A stretch of 64,000 bases of DNA from Rhizobium sp. (GTDB lineage Bacteria > Pseudomonadota > Alphaproteobacteria > Rhizobiales > Rhizobiaceae). A model generated the notes under the pieces. That model did no database searches. It saw only the letters and a program-made list of their open reading frames with translations, and had not been told where the DNA came from. The position numbers were made by a program, and so were the translations under genes. The stretch lies in the NCBI GenBank assembly GCA_019739215.1, contig JAHHDR010000042.1, forward strand, positions 62,001 to 126,000, read 5' to 3'. Positions 53,117-61,882 of the stretch are shown one piece after another (within the stretch, counting starts at the first letter, position 1; each line of letters begins with the position of its first letter).

Positions 53117-53811
53117 GAGGCCGTGGCGCCGATGCGGACCTGCATCGGGGCGAGACCGTCGACACTGCAATCGAGCACGTCGCCGGAGACCACCGCGCCG
53201 ACGCCTGCGGGCGTTCCTGTCATGATGATGTCGCCCGGCATCAGCCGGTGCTGTTCGGAGAGCTTGGCGATGATCTCGTCTACCTTCCAGATCATCAGCG
53301 AAATGTCTGCATCCTGGCGGGTGTCGCCGTTCACCTTCAGCGTGACATGGCCGGTGGTGAGAATGCCGCAATCGGCGGCGCGGGTGAGCGGACCCACCGG
53401 GGCGGACTGGTCGAAGGACTTGGTCACCTCCCAGGGCAGGCCCTTGGCCAGCGCCTCAGCCTGGTGGTCGCGCCGGGTCATGTCCAGACCGACGGCGTAG
53501 CCGTAGATGTGGGTCGACGCCTCGGAGACCGGGATGTTGTAGCCGCCGGACTTCAGCGCCACGACGAGTTCGCACTCGTAATGAAAGTTTGAGGTGAAGA
53601 CCGGATAGGGGATCTCGCCGCCATTCTTCACGATCGCGTCTGTCGGCTTCATGAAGATGACCGGCGGGTCGCGTTCGTCCGCGTTCATCTCTCGGATATG
53701 GGCGACGTAGTTCTTGCCGATGCAATAGATGCGGCGGACCGCGAATTTCTCGTCGCTGCCGGTGATGTCGAGCTCGGCTCGTGCCGGCGGGGTGAGAGCG
53801 TAGGCCGTCAT
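53113..53811 (-). CDS. Fumarylacetoacetate hydrolase family protein
   Basis: A 232-residue FAH-fold hydrolase. Metal ligands lie in FHYECELVVAL and YGYAVGLDMTRRDHQ; the KSFDQSAPVGP and MTGTPAGVGAV segments complete the family signature. Closest in form to fumarylpyruvate or acylpyruvate hydrolases of aromatic degradation. It is the first gene of a four-gene operon with RraA-like, dehydrogenase and TauE genes, and is divergent from an ABC transporter and GntR gene. Confidence 0.88.
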   Translation of the reverse strand: MTAYALTPPARAELDITGSDEKFAVRRIYCIGKNYVAHIREMNADERDPPVIFMKPTDAIVKNGGEIPYPVFTSNFHYECELVVALKSGGYNIPVSEASTHIYGYAVGLDMTRRDHQAEALAKGLPWEVTKSFDQSAPVGPLTRAADCGILTTGHVTLKVNGDTRQDADISLMIWKVDEIIAKLSEQHRLMPGDIIMTGTPAGVGAVVSGDVLDCSVDGLAPMQVRIGATAS

Positions 53812-53928
53812 GGCAATCTCCTGTTGGGCCGGGCGATCGGCCCGGATGCGGTAAAATTCCTGATGCTCCTAGGATTTCGTGCTTTCGACGCCAGATCAAG
53901 ATACGAAAAGCGTTTTTCATCCATTTTA

Positions 53929-53961
53929 TATATTTTTTTGCATTTCCGGCAAAAACATATA
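53929..53961. promoter_or_regulatory. Large AT-rich palindrome between FAH operon and ABC transporter operon
   Basis: Arms of 13 bases at 53929-53941 (TATATTTTTTTGC) and 53949-53961 (GCAAAAACATATA) are complementary in 12 of 13 positions around a seven-base centre ATTTCCG. It lies in the 223 bp divergent promoter region, 73 bp upstream of the binding-protein start. It is a strong operator candidate, probably for the GntR regulator at the end of the transporter operon. Apart from this, the region holds no gene. Confidence 0.6.
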
Positions 53962-54034
53962 ATCTGATGCGGTGGGACCTGCCACGAGCGGCAAACGTCT
54001 GGCGGGGCCAAGATCAACGGGAGGAGAGATCAAC

Positions 54035-55069
54035 ATGACATTCACAACCAGCATAAGCCGTCGGCACTTCGGGCTGATCGCGGCGGGCGGGGCGGCAAGC
54101 CTTGCGCTCGGCGCGCCATCCATTCTTCGGGCACAGACGGCGGTTACCTTCGCGGTGCCGAACCCCTCGGCCCTGACCTGGCTGCCCTACTGGGTGGCCG
54201 TCGGCGAGGGCTATTTCGCGGAGGAAGGCCTGGACCTGAGACTCGAGGCGATCGACGGCTCGTCGGCCGTGCTGCAGGCTATGTCGGCCGGCCAGGCACA
54301 GATCGGCGCCCCGGGACCGGGACCGACGCTGGGCGCCCGGGCACGCGGGGTGGACGTGAAGTTCATCTACAATCTCTATCCGAAGTCGGTCTTCGGCATT
54401 CTTGTCAAGGCTGACAGCCCCGCCAAGACGCCGACCGACCTGAAGGGAACAGTGATCGGCGTCGGCACGGCGGATGGCGCCGAAGTATCGTTCACCAAGG
54501 CGATCATGACCGATCTCGGGCTCAAGGAAGGCACCGACTACACCTTCCTGCCGGTGGGTGACGGCGGCACGGCCGCTGTGGGCTTCCTGCGCGACGAAGT
54601 CGGCTCCTATGCCGGCGCCGTGTCGGATGCCGCGATCCTCGCCGCGCGCGGTCTCACGCTGCGCGAAATCACCCCCGAAGCCTATCTCGGCTTCTTCGGC
54701 AACGGCATCGCCATGCTGGAAAGCCAGATGGCCGCCACGCCCGACCTCGCGCCGAAGTTCGGCCGGGCACTGGTGCGCGGCACCCGCTTCGCCGCCGACC
54801 CCGCCAACAAGGAAAAGGCGCTCGCCCATTGCGCCGCCGGCAATCCGCAGGAAGGCGAACAGGACTATGCCGCCTCGCTCTATGACGGTGTCGTCAACCG
54901 CATGACCCCGACCGAGGCCTTCATCGGCCAGGGCTACGGCTACCAGCCGCCGGAGCATTGGCAGAAGATCCACGACTCCGCGGTGGCCTCGGGCGCGCTC
55001 GAAGCGGCACTGCCGGATCTCTCCGCCGTCTACACGAACGAGTTCGTGGCAGGCTGGAACGCCAAATGA
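54035..55069 (+). CDS. NMT1/THI5-like ABC transporter substrate-binding protein
   Basis: A 344-residue periplasmic binding protein with a Tat-type signal (SRRHFGLIAAGG, cleavage near ILRAQ). The mature part has PYWVAVGEGYFAEEGLDLRLE and DLKGTVIGVGTADGAEVSF, typical of the NMT1/SsuA family for aromatic, sulfonate or pyrimidine-like compounds. GGGAGGAGAG precedes the ATG. It overlaps the ATPase gene by four bases. Confidence 0.9.
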   Translation: MTFTTSISRRHFGLIAAGGAASLALGAPSILRAQTAVTFAVPNPSALTWLPYWVAVGEGYFAEEGLDLRLEAIDGSSAVLQAMSAGQAQIGAPGPGPTLGARARGVDVKFIYNLYPKSVFGILVKADSPAKTPTDLKGTVIGVGTADGAEVSFTKAIMTDLGLKEGTDYTFLPVGDGGTAAVGFLRDEVGSYAGAVSDAAILAARGLTLREITPEAYLGFFGNGIAMLESQMAATPDLAPKFGRALVRGTRFAADPANKEKALAHCAAGNPQEGEQDYAASLYDGVVNRMTPTEAFIGQGYGYQPPEHWQKIHDSAVASGALEAALPDLSAVYTNEFVAGWNAK

Positions 55070-55881
55070 ACATGGCAGAGCCTCGCCCGAAAAGCGCGGT
55101 GCCGGACGCTGAAAGGCGTCCGGTCTACCAGATCGACCGGATGTCGAAGACCTATGCCCGCAACCAGCTCGTTGCCCTGACCGATGTGGCCCTGACGCTC
55201 CGCAAGGGCGAATTCGTCTCGGTCGTCGGCTCGTCCGGCTGCGGGAAATCGACACTTCTGAAAATCATGGCGGGGCTCCTGCCACCCACCTCCGGCCGCG
55301 TCGTGCTCGAGGGCCAGCCGGTGACCGGCCCCCGCGCCGATATCGGCATGATGTTCCAGCAGGCCACGCTGCTGCCGTGGAAGACCACGGTCCAGAACAT
55401 CGTCTTGCCGATCGAGATCCGCGAGGGCCGCGCCGCCGCCAAGGCAGCCCTGCCCCGTGCGATGGAACTGCTCAAGCTGGTCGGCCTGGGGGATTTCGGC
55501 CATGTTTATCCCGGAGAGCTTTCGGGCGGCATGGCGCAGCGTGCCTCGATCTGCCGGATGCTGATCTCCAACCCCGCGGTGCTGCTGCTCGACGAGCCTT
55601 TTAGCGCGCTCGATGAACTCACCCGCGACTTCATGAACATGGAGCTGCAGCGCATCTGCGCCGAGCAGCAGTCGACCGCCTTCCTCGTCACCCATTCGCT
55701 GGCCGAGGCGGTGATCCTTTCGGACCGCATCCTCGTCATGAAGCCGCGCCCCGGCCGGATCGTCGAGGAAATCGTGATCGACCTGCCCCGCCCCCGCACG
55801 CTCGATATGATCAACACGCCGCTCTTCGGCAAGATCGTCGGCCATATCCGTGACATCCTGGGCAAGGAGGCCTTCCAATGA
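55066..55881 (+). CDS. ABC transporter ATPase, SsuB/TauB type
   Basis: A 271-residue ATPase. Walker A GSSGCGKST, Q-loop MMFQQATLLPWKT, signature LSGGMAQR, Walker B LLLDEPFSALDELTR and switch LVTHSLAEAV are all present. ATG at 55066 overlaps the binding-protein stop, and an internal ATG at 55072 is an alternative. It energises the importer encoded by the three-gene unit. Confidence 0.93.
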   Translation: MNMAEPRPKSAVPDAERRPVYQIDRMSKTYARNQLVALTDVALTLRKGEFVSVVGSSGCGKSTLLKIMAGLLPPTSGRVVLEGQPVTGPRADIGMMFQQATLLPWKTTVQNIVLPIEIREGRAAAKAALPRAMELLKLVGLGDFGHVYPGELSGGMAQRASICRMLISNPAVLLLDEPFSALDELTRDFMNMELQRICAEQQSTAFLVTHSLAEAVILSDRILVMKPRPGRIVEEIVIDLPRPRTLDMINTPLFGKIVGHIRDILGKEAFQ

Positions 55882-56726
55882 CCGACATTCCCGATTCGGC
55901 CGCCGACACCGTCTGGGTGGAGCGCGAGGCTTTCATTGACGTCATCCCGCGCTGGGTGGCGATGCTGGCACTTGCGGTCATCGTCATCGCGATCTGGGAC
56001 CTTGCGACCGCCCGAATGGGCTGGGTCTCGCCTATCATTCTACCCAGTCCGATAGAAACGCTGGCGGACCTGATCTTCGTCGGCAAGAATTTGCTGACCG
56101 GCGGCTACATGCTCGACGCGCTCTGGACAACGACCCGGACTGTGTTCTGGGCCTTCCTGATCGCCATCGCCATCGGCTTTTCACTCGGCGTCCTCGTGGG
56201 AGAAACCAAGTTCGGCGAGCGCGCGGTGATGCCCTATCTCGTGGCCATCGACACCATGCCGAAGGTGGCCTTCGCGCCGCTGTTCATTGCCTGGCTCGGC
56301 TTCGACATCGCCTCAAAAGTGGCGTTGGCGGCGTTCATCGCCACATTCCCGATCGTCGTCTCCACGGCGGCGGGGCTCTACTCCGCCTCCGAAAACGAAC
56401 GCATGCTCTTCAAGTCGATGGGAGCAAGCCGCCTGCAGACGCTGATCCGGCTGAAACTGCCCACCGGCCTGCCGCACATCTTCACCGGCCTCAAGATCGC
56501 CGCCGTCGGCGTGATGGCCGGCGCCATCACCGGCGAGTTCCTCGGTGGCGGGCAAGGATTCGGCGCGCTGATCCGGCAATCTGCCAGCCAGATGGACACG
56601 CCACGGGTCTTTGCACTCATTCTTTATCTCAGCCTGCTGGGCCTGGCCCTTTTCTTTACGGTTGCCTGGATGCAGAAACGTCTCGTGTTCTGGAACAAGG
56701 CCGACCGGCCAGGTGGAGTCGTCTAG
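55878..56726 (+). CDS. ABC transporter permease, SsuC/ThiX type
   Basis: A 282-residue inner-membrane permease with about six helices. The EAA loop is MLFKSMGASRLQTLIRLKLPTGLPHI and the family-typical AIDTMPKVAFAPLFIAWLGF precedes it. The ATG overlaps the ATPase stop by four bases (ATGA). It completes an importer for a substrate that likely feeds the divergent catabolic operon. Confidence 0.93.
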   Translation: MTDIPDSAADTVWVEREAFIDVIPRWVAMLALAVIVIAIWDLATARMGWVSPIILPSPIETLADLIFVGKNLLTGGYMLDALWTTTRTVFWAFLIAIAIGFSLGVLVGETKFGERAVMPYLVAIDTMPKVAFAPLFIAWLGFDIASKVALAAFIATFPIVVSTAAGLYSASENERMLFKSMGASRLQTLIRLKLPTGLPHIFTGLKIAAVGVMAGAITGEFLGGGQGFGALIRQSASQMDTPRVFALILYLSLLGLALFFTVAWMQKRLVFWNKADRPGGVV

Positions 56727-56728
56727 GA

Positions 56729-57433
56729 ATGAATGCTTCGGACAAAGCGCTGACCGACACGAGGAGCCTGTCCGAGCAGGCGCATGAGCGCATCCGACGC
56801 GACATTCTCGGCGGGGACCTGTTCCCCGGCGAGAAACTGCAGATCGAGGCGATCTCCGAGCGCTACGGCATCGGCATCGCTCCGGTCCGCGAGGCGCTGA
56901 ACCGGCTGTCCTCGGAGGGGCTGGTGGAGCGCAAGAGCCAACGCGGCTTCTTCGTCGCCGAAATCTCGATGACGGCACTGGAGGAACTGGTCAAGACCCG
57001 GATCTGGCTGGAGACGCTGGCGCTGCGCGAATCCATCCAGCACGCCGACGAGGCGTGGGAGGAGCAACTCGTGCTGTCCTACCACCGCCTGGCCCGCACC
57101 CACCGGCGGATGCCGTCCGAAGCGGGGCGCGAGCTTTCGGAGGAATGGGAGCAGCGGCACAAGGAATTCCACCTGCTGCTGCTGGACCGTTGCGGGTCGA
57201 GCTGGCTGCTGGGATTCTGTTCCACCATGATGGACCAGGCTGTGCGCTATCGCAGCCTGTCGATGAACGTCCATCCCAGCCTGTTGCGCCGCCAGGGTGC
57301 GGCGGCCGAGCACGAGGCGCTGCTCGGCGCGGCAATCGACCGCGACGCCGATCGCGCCTGTCGCCTGCTGGCCGAGCATTACACCACGACGCTGGAAGGC
57401 TTGCGGGGCGTCGTCGGCGGCACCGCAGTCTGA
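56729..57433 (+). CDS. GntR-family regulator (FadR/VanR type)
   Basis: A 234-residue regulator two bases after the permease gene. The N-terminal winged helix includes AHERIRRDILGGDLFPGEKL and IAPVREALNRLSSEGLVERKSQRGFFV, read in residues 18-70. An FCD ligand domain follows. It probably senses the transported compound or a catabolite and controls both this operon and the divergent FAH operon through the 53.9 kb palindrome. Confidence 0.92.
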   Translation: MNASDKALTDTRSLSEQAHERIRRDILGGDLFPGEKLQIEAISERYGIGIAPVREALNRLSSEGLVERKSQRGFFVAEISMTALEELVKTRIWLETLALRESIQHADEAWEEQLVLSYHRLARTHRRMPSEAGRELSEEWEQRHKEFHLLLLDRCGSSWLLGFCSTMMDQAVRYRSLSMNVHPSLLRRQGAAAEHEALLGAAIDRDADRACRLLAEHYTTTLEGLRGVVGGTAV

Positions 57434-57552
57434 TCATCGGCGACCGGCAATATCCATCGAACCCGGGCGGCCTGTCCCCCGGCCAGACGTGCGCGACGCG
57501 TGATGGCATCCCGTCTGCCCTTATTCGATGCGCCTGAGTTTCATTTCCGGGA

Positions 57553-57586
57553 TTGACATCGGCAGCACGCGTAATGTTATTACATT
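57553..57586 (+). promoter_or_regulatory. Promoter with operator-like dyad before a small ORF and B12 riboswitch
   Basis: TTGACA (57553-57558) and TTATTA (57577-57582), 18 bases apart, form a good sigma-70-type promoter. Overlapping the -10 is AATGT-TATT-ACATT (57573-57586), a dyad resembling Zur/Fur-type metal-regulator boxes of alphaproteobacteria. A metal-responsive repressor is therefore possible. The stretch 57434-57552 shows nothing else. Confidence 0.5.
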
Positions 57587-57635
57587 TACGTACAAAAACG
57601 TTATACCGTTGCGCGCGGCAAACCGAGGGACATTC

Positions 57636-57731
57636 ATGAACATGACGACCATATTCAAACGCCTGTTCGCCACAGTCGCAACGGCGCTGACCCTTGCCGC
57701 CGGCGTGGTACTGGCAGCATTGTCCGCTTGA
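57636..57731 (+). CDS. 31-residue putative membrane peptide
   Basis: ATG 57636 follows GAGGGACATTC, a good ribosome-binding site. The peptide MNMTTIFKRLFATVATALTL continues into a hydrophobic AAGVVLAALSA end, i.e. a basic N-terminus plus one helix. It lies between the promoter-like element and the cobalamin riboswitch, so it would be translated from the leader of the corrinoid-uptake mRNA or from its own short transcript. It could be a regulatory leader peptide or a small membrane protein. Unknown family. Confidence 0.5.
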   Translation: MNMTTIFKRLFATVATALTLAAGVVLAALSA

Positions 57732-57754
57732 CAGAGTCCGCGCGACCTCGCTAT

Positions 57755-57945
57755 CTGGCACCAACGGTTCCCGAGGCCAAGCCAGAGGGATTAAAAGGGA
57801 ACACGGTGAGGACGACCCGTAAAGGGGCCTATACCGTGGCTGCCCCCGCAACTGTGAGCGGTGAGGTTCTGTCAACAATGCCACTGGTCGGAAGACCGGG
57901 AAGGCTGGCAGGACCATCGACCCGCAAGCCAGGAGACCTGCCGTC
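57755..57945 (+). ncRNA. Cobalamin riboswitch
   Basis: All class hallmarks are present in order: TTAAAAGGGAACACGGTG (57791-57808), the core GCTGCCCCCGCAACTGTGAG (57839-57858), GCCACTG (57880-57886), GGGAAGGC (57898-57905) and the B12 box AAGCCAGGAGACCTGCC (57926-57942). TGGCA near 57756 can pair with the 3' end to close P1. It should repress the downstream operon when adenosylcobalamin is plentiful. The expression platform 57946-58056 contains the GTG start region of the DUF1636 gene with AAAAAGGA as Shine-Dalgarno. Confidence 0.96.
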
Positions 57946-58056
57946 GATCCAGCAAGCAACCGGACGGGGTGTGCCGGGAAGCGTTGTGACGCCGTCGCGG
58001 CCCATGCCGCGTGACGGTCTTGCATCCTTCCACATCCCGGTCCGAAAAAGGACGAC

Positions 58057-58431
58057 GTGACCGTGGATTGCCCAGCCTATACCCTCCATGTCTGCGACCG
58101 TTGCGGGACGGACGATGTCCGCCCGTCCTGGGCCGCGGCCGAACTCAGGCGGCGACTTGAGCAGCGCGACGGTGGAGAGCGTTTCGACGTTGTGCCCGTG
58201 CGATGCATGGCGGGCTGCGGCCGGCCGCTGGTCGTCGGTTTTTCCGCGCCGGACAAGGCCTCCTATCTGTTCGGCGATATCGACCCGGTCCGCGACGCCG
58301 ATGCCCTGCTCGCCTTCGGCGAACTTTATGCGCGGCTGGACGACGGCTGGTGCAACGAAGGCGCGCGGCCTCCGGGCCTGCGTGGCAAGACGCTGGCGCG
58401 GATCCCGGCCGGCCAGGCAGGCGCGCGATGA
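58057..58431 (+). CDS. DUF1636-family metal-binding-like protein
   Basis: A 124-residue soluble protein starting HVCDRCGT after a short lead, with a second cysteine pair VRCMAGCGRPL. This CxxC...CxxxC arrangement is that of thioredoxin-like ferredoxin folds and the DUF1636 family, which is often found in cobalt/cobalamin gene clusters. GTG at 58057 is preceded by AAAAAGGACGAC. It is first in the riboswitch-controlled operon and may handle cobalt or an Fe-S cluster for corrinoid processing; inference. Confidence 0.8.
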   Translation: MTVDCPAYTLHVCDRCGTDDVRPSWAAAELRRRLEQRDGGERFDVVPVRCMAGCGRPLVVGFSAPDKASYLFGDIDPVRDADALLAFGELYARLDDGWCNEGARPPGLRGKTLARIPAGQAGAR

Positions 58432-59207
58432 CACATCCCATCCTGGCGGGCCGCGGGCTCTGTTTTGCAACCGCGTCCGGCAAGCGCATTCTCGATACGG
58501 TATCCGTGGATATCGCCGACGGCGAACGGCTTGCCATTGTCGGCCCCAACGGTGCTGGCAAATCGACGCTCCTGCGCCTGCTTGCCGGCATGACGGCGCC
58601 GGCTTCGGGCTCGGTCAGTCTTTTCGGACGCGACATGTGCGCCATGCGCCCGGTCGAGCGCGCCCGGCTGGTGGCTGTTGTCGGCCAGGTCGACCAGCCC
58701 GACCACCGGATATCGGTTCGCGACTATGTCGGCCTCGGGCGTATCCCGCATCACGGCCGGCGCGACAGGCCCGACGATCGCGCCATTGTCGAGGCCGCGA
58801 TGGAGCGCACGACGATCCAGTCCTTCGCCCGTCGCGAGATGGGATCGCTTTCCGGCGGCGAGCGGCAGCGGGCGCAGATCGCGCGCGCGTTGGCACAGGA
58901 GCCGCGCATTCTGTTCCTTGACGAGCCGACCAACCATCTCGACCCGCGGGCGCGCGCCGAGCTGATGCGGCTGGTGGCCGAACTCGACCTTACCGTCGTG
59001 GCCGTGCTGCACGACCTGCATATCGTGCCGGAATTCGCAACCGCGGTCGCGATCCTCGACAAGGGACGGCTGGTCGCGAGCGGCCCGGCGGACGTTGCGC
59101 TCGCCCGGGATACCGTCCGGACCGTGTTCGGCATCGACCTCCTGCGAATCCCCCATCCCGTGGAGAACCGTCACCTGATGGTCTTCGATATTCCCTCGAA
59201 CCTCTGA
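58428..59207 (+). CDS. Corrinoid/siderophore-type ABC transporter ATPase
   Basis: A 259-residue FecE/BtuD-family ATPase. Walker A GPNGAGKST, signature LSGGERQR, Walker B LFLDEPTNHLD and switch VLHDLHIV. ATG at 58428 overlaps the DUF1636 stop (ATGA); the longer frame is a shadow. Its place behind a cobalamin riboswitch makes vitamin B12 or cobinamide the likely cargo. Confidence 0.92.
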   Translation: MTHPILAGRGLCFATASGKRILDTVSVDIADGERLAIVGPNGAGKSTLLRLLAGMTAPASGSVSLFGRDMCAMRPVERARLVAVVGQVDQPDHRISVRDYVGLGRIPHHGRRDRPDDRAIVEAAMERTTIQSFARREMGSLSGGERQRAQIARALAQEPRILFLDEPTNHLDPRARAELMRLVAELDLTVVAVLHDLHIVPEFATAVAILDKGRLVASGPADVALARDTVRTVFGIDLLRIPHPVENRHLMVFDIPSNL

Positions 59208-59220
59208 TCAAGGAGTTTTC

Positions 59221-60168
59221 ATGAAGAACCTCATACTCGCCTCGTTTCTCTCGCTTGCCGCGACCAGCGCGCTGGCTTTTCCCGTCACCGTTGACAGTTG
59301 CGGCACGCCCGTCACGTTCGATGCAGCGCCCAAGCGCGCAGTCGTGCAGGACATCAACATGTCGAAGATGGCCTTCGCTCTCGGCCTCCAGCCATCCATG
59401 GTCGGAGTCACCGGCATCACCGGCTGGTACAAGCTCGACGACACGTTCAAGGCACAGCAGGGATCAATCCCCGAACTGGCGCCGAAATACGCCACGATGG
59501 AAAACCTGCTCGCCGCCGATCCGGACTTCTTCTTTGCTGGCTGGTATTACGGCATGAAGCCCGGCGGCGAGGTCACGCCCGACACGCTGGCCCCGCACGG
59601 CATCAAGACGCTGGTGCTGACGGAAAGCTGCGTCCATCTCGACAAGAACCGCCCTGACGCCTCGATGGACCTGCTCTTCGCCGACATCGACAAGCTCGGC
59701 AAGATCTTCGGCAAGGAGCAGGAGGCCAACACGCTGATCGCCGGCTGGAAGGCCGAACTCGCCGATATCGAGGCCAAGGTGGCCGACAAGGGCGGCGCGC
59801 GCGTCTTCCTCTACGATTCCGGTGACGACAAGCCGTTCACCGCGGGCAAGTTCGCCATCACCACCGCCATGATCGCGGCTGCGGGCGGCCAGAACATCAT
59901 GGCCGACATGGAGACGAGCTGGGGCACGACCGACTGGGAAACCGTGGCGGCCCGCAATCCGGAGTTCCTCGTCCTGCTCGATTACCAGGACGGCGGCGGC
60001 CACGCCAAGCTGCTCGATTTCCTCAAGGCCCATCCGGCGATGAAGGAAACCGATGCGGTCAAGAACGCGCGCTTCGTCGCGCTGCGCTATGAGGAACTGA
60101 CCCCCGGTCCCGACAACATCGCCGCCATCGGAAAGATCGCCAAGGCGCTCCATCCCGCAGCCTTCTGA
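59221..60168 (+). CDS. Corrinoid-type ABC transporter substrate-binding protein
   Basis: A 315-residue periplasmic protein of the cluster A-II (BtuF/FepB) type. Signal peptide 1-19 (cleavage at ALA). The mature part carries FDAAPKRAVVQDINMSKMAFALGL and later PEFLVLLDYQDGG. A pair of Cys (C27 region and C140 region) may form a disulfide. AGGAGTTTTC precedes the ATG. It shares one base with the permease gene. Confidence 0.9.
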   Translation: MKNLILASFLSLAATSALAFPVTVDSCGTPVTFDAAPKRAVVQDINMSKMAFALGLQPSMVGVTGITGWYKLDDTFKAQQGSIPELAPKYATMENLLAADPDFFFAGWYYGMKPGGEVTPDTLAPHGIKTLVLTESCVHLDKNRPDASMDLLFADIDKLGKIFGKEQEANTLIAGWKAELADIEAKVADKGGARVFLYDSGDDKPFTAGKFAITTAMIAAAGGQNIMADMETSWGTTDWETVAARNPEFLVLLDYQDGGGHAKLLDFLKAHPAMKETDAVKNARFVALRYEELTPGPDNIAAIGKIAKALHPAAF

Positions 60169-61178
60169 TGGCAAGATCGAGTTTCGCAATCGGCATCACG
60201 GCGGCAGCACTTGCTGTCGTGGCGCTGGCCTGCCTGTCCGTGGCCTATGGCTCGACCGTGATACCGCTCGCGGATGTCTTCGCGGCACTGGGCCGTGCTG
60301 TCGGCCTGGTTGCGGATGGGACGGCCGGGCCGATCGACAAGATCGTCGTCGACCTCAGGCTTCCGCGCGCGATCCTCGCGATCGCGGTCGGCGCGGGCCT
60401 CGGGGTGGTCGGATTGCTGCTGCAGACCGTGACGCGCAACGACCTCGCCGATCCCTTCCTCTTCGGCCTTTCGGCCGGGGCAGCCGCGGGCGCCGTGGCG
60501 GTCATCACCCGGATCGGAGACGCCTTCGGGATACTCACCCTGCCGGTCGCGGCCTTTGTTGGCGGGATGTGCGCCACGTCGGTGGTTCTGCTCCTGATCC
60601 GGCGCACCCAGGGCCATGGGCCCGAGCGGCTCATTCTGGCGGGTCTCGCGGTGTCGTTCCTGTTCACGGCGCTGACCAATTATCTCGTCTTCTCCGGCGA
60701 CCAGCGCGCGGCCCATTCGGTGCTGTTCTGGACGATGGGCGGACTGGGTCTGGCGAGCTGGCAGAATATCGGCATCGGCATCGCCGGCGCGGCGATGGCA
60801 CTCGTCTACGCGCTGGTCCGCCACCGCCAGCTCGATGCGCTGCTCGGCGGCGAACAGACAGCCGAAAGCCTCGGCGTTCCGGTCGGCCGGCTGCGCACGC
60901 ACACATTCATCGTGGCAAGCTTCGCCACCGCGCTGCTGGTCTCAGTCTCGGGCGTGATCGGCTTCATCGGGCTGATGGTGCCCCACATCGCCCGCCCCCT
61001 TGCGGGTCCGCTTCATGCCGGTCTTGCGGTGCTTTGCGCGCTGCTCGGTGCGGGACTGCTGCTGGGCAGCGACCTGCTCGCCCGCACGCTTCTGCCGCCG
61101 CAGGAACTGCCGGTCGGGGTGATCACCAGTTCCATCGGGGCGCTCTTCGTGGTCGCCACGCTGCTTCGGCGGAGATGA
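60168..61178 (+). CDS. Corrinoid-type ABC transporter permease (FecCD/BtuC family)
   Basis: A 336-residue permease with about nine to ten helices. Family motifs are LRLPRAILAIAVGAGLGVVGLLLQ, NDLADPFLFGLSAGAAAGAVAV and GFIGLMVPHIAR. ATG overlaps the binding-protein stop (TGATG). It completes the operon riboswitch-DUF1636-ATPase-SBP-permease. No TonB-dependent outer-membrane receptor is in the window. Confidence 0.93.
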   Translation: MARSSFAIGITAAALAVVALACLSVAYGSTVIPLADVFAALGRAVGLVADGTAGPIDKIVVDLRLPRAILAIAVGAGLGVVGLLLQTVTRNDLADPFLFGLSAGAAAGAVAVITRIGDAFGILTLPVAAFVGGMCATSVVLLLIRRTQGHGPERLILAGLAVSFLFTALTNYLVFSGDQRAAHSVLFWTMGGLGLASWQNIGIGIAGAAMALVYALVRHRQLDALLGGEQTAESLGVPVGRLRTHTFIVASFATALLVSVSGVIGFIGLMVPHIARPLAGPLHAGLAVLCALLGAGLLLGSDLLARTLLPPQELPVGVITSSIGALFVVATLLRRR

Positions 61179-61209
61179 CCTGATCCGGCTCGCGGCCGGT
61201 GTCGCCAGT

Positions 61210-61728
61210 TCAGGCGGCGAAGGACCGGGTTGCCTTGTCGTCGTCGAACATCCGGTCGAGGTTGAGGAAGCAGATCATTCCGGTCGACTGGGCAATGATG
61301 CCGTCGGAGAAGGACGTGATGCTGGCGACCGTGATGTCGGGCACCGGTTGCAGCGAACTGACCGGAATGGTGAGGATATCCGACACGCGGTCGACGACGA
61401 GGCCCATGGCGATGCCGTGTACCTCGGCCACCACGATCGCACTGCGCTCGTTGGGTTCGGTGCTCTTCATCCCGAGCTTCATCGCCAGGTCGACGATGGG
61501 AATGACCGTGCCGCGCAGGTTCATCACGCCGATGACCTCGCGTGGAGAGTGCGGAATGGGCGTTGCGGGTCCCCAGCCCCTGATTTCCCGGATCGTGGTG
61601 GTCCGGACACAGAATTCCTGTTCATGCAGCCGGAAGGCTATGATCTCAAGCGTGTCTTCGGAATGGGACGTCTGGGAGGCATTGAATGTCATCGGATTTG
61701 AACCACGGCTGATGCTTGCGGGAAGCAT
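61210..61728 (-). CDS. cheW: CheW-family chemotaxis coupling protein
   Basis: A 172-residue CheW domain: EIIAFRLHEQEFCVRTTTIREI, NLRGTVIPIVDLAMKLGM and GLVVDRVSDILTIP are standard. The start MLPASISRG at 61728 has AGGA eight bases upstream; MTFNAS at 61692 is an alternative without Shine-Dalgarno. It couples chemoreceptors to CheA. No cheA or cheR is in the window. It lies 154 bases downstream of a hybrid kinase gene on the same strand. Confidence 0.92.
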   Translation of the reverse strand: MLPASISRGSNPMTFNASQTSHSEDTLEIIAFRLHEQEFCVRTTTIREIRGWGPATPIPHSPREVIGVMNLRGTVIPIVDLAMKLGMKSTEPNERSAIVVAEVHGIAMGLVVDRVSDILTIPVSSLQPVPDITVASITSFSDGIIAQSTGMICFLNLDRMFDDDKATRSFAA

Positions 61729-61882
61729 TCGGCATTCCTGCCATTAAGTCAGATACCGATTTTGGGGCATGAGGGTAAATAACAGGTTATCGGCTGCGCG
61801 ATTTGCATCACCTGAAGAACGCCGGCGCATTTCCGCCTTTCGTCAAGACTTGCGCCGGCAAGGGCAGACGGGGCAGGCCGCG

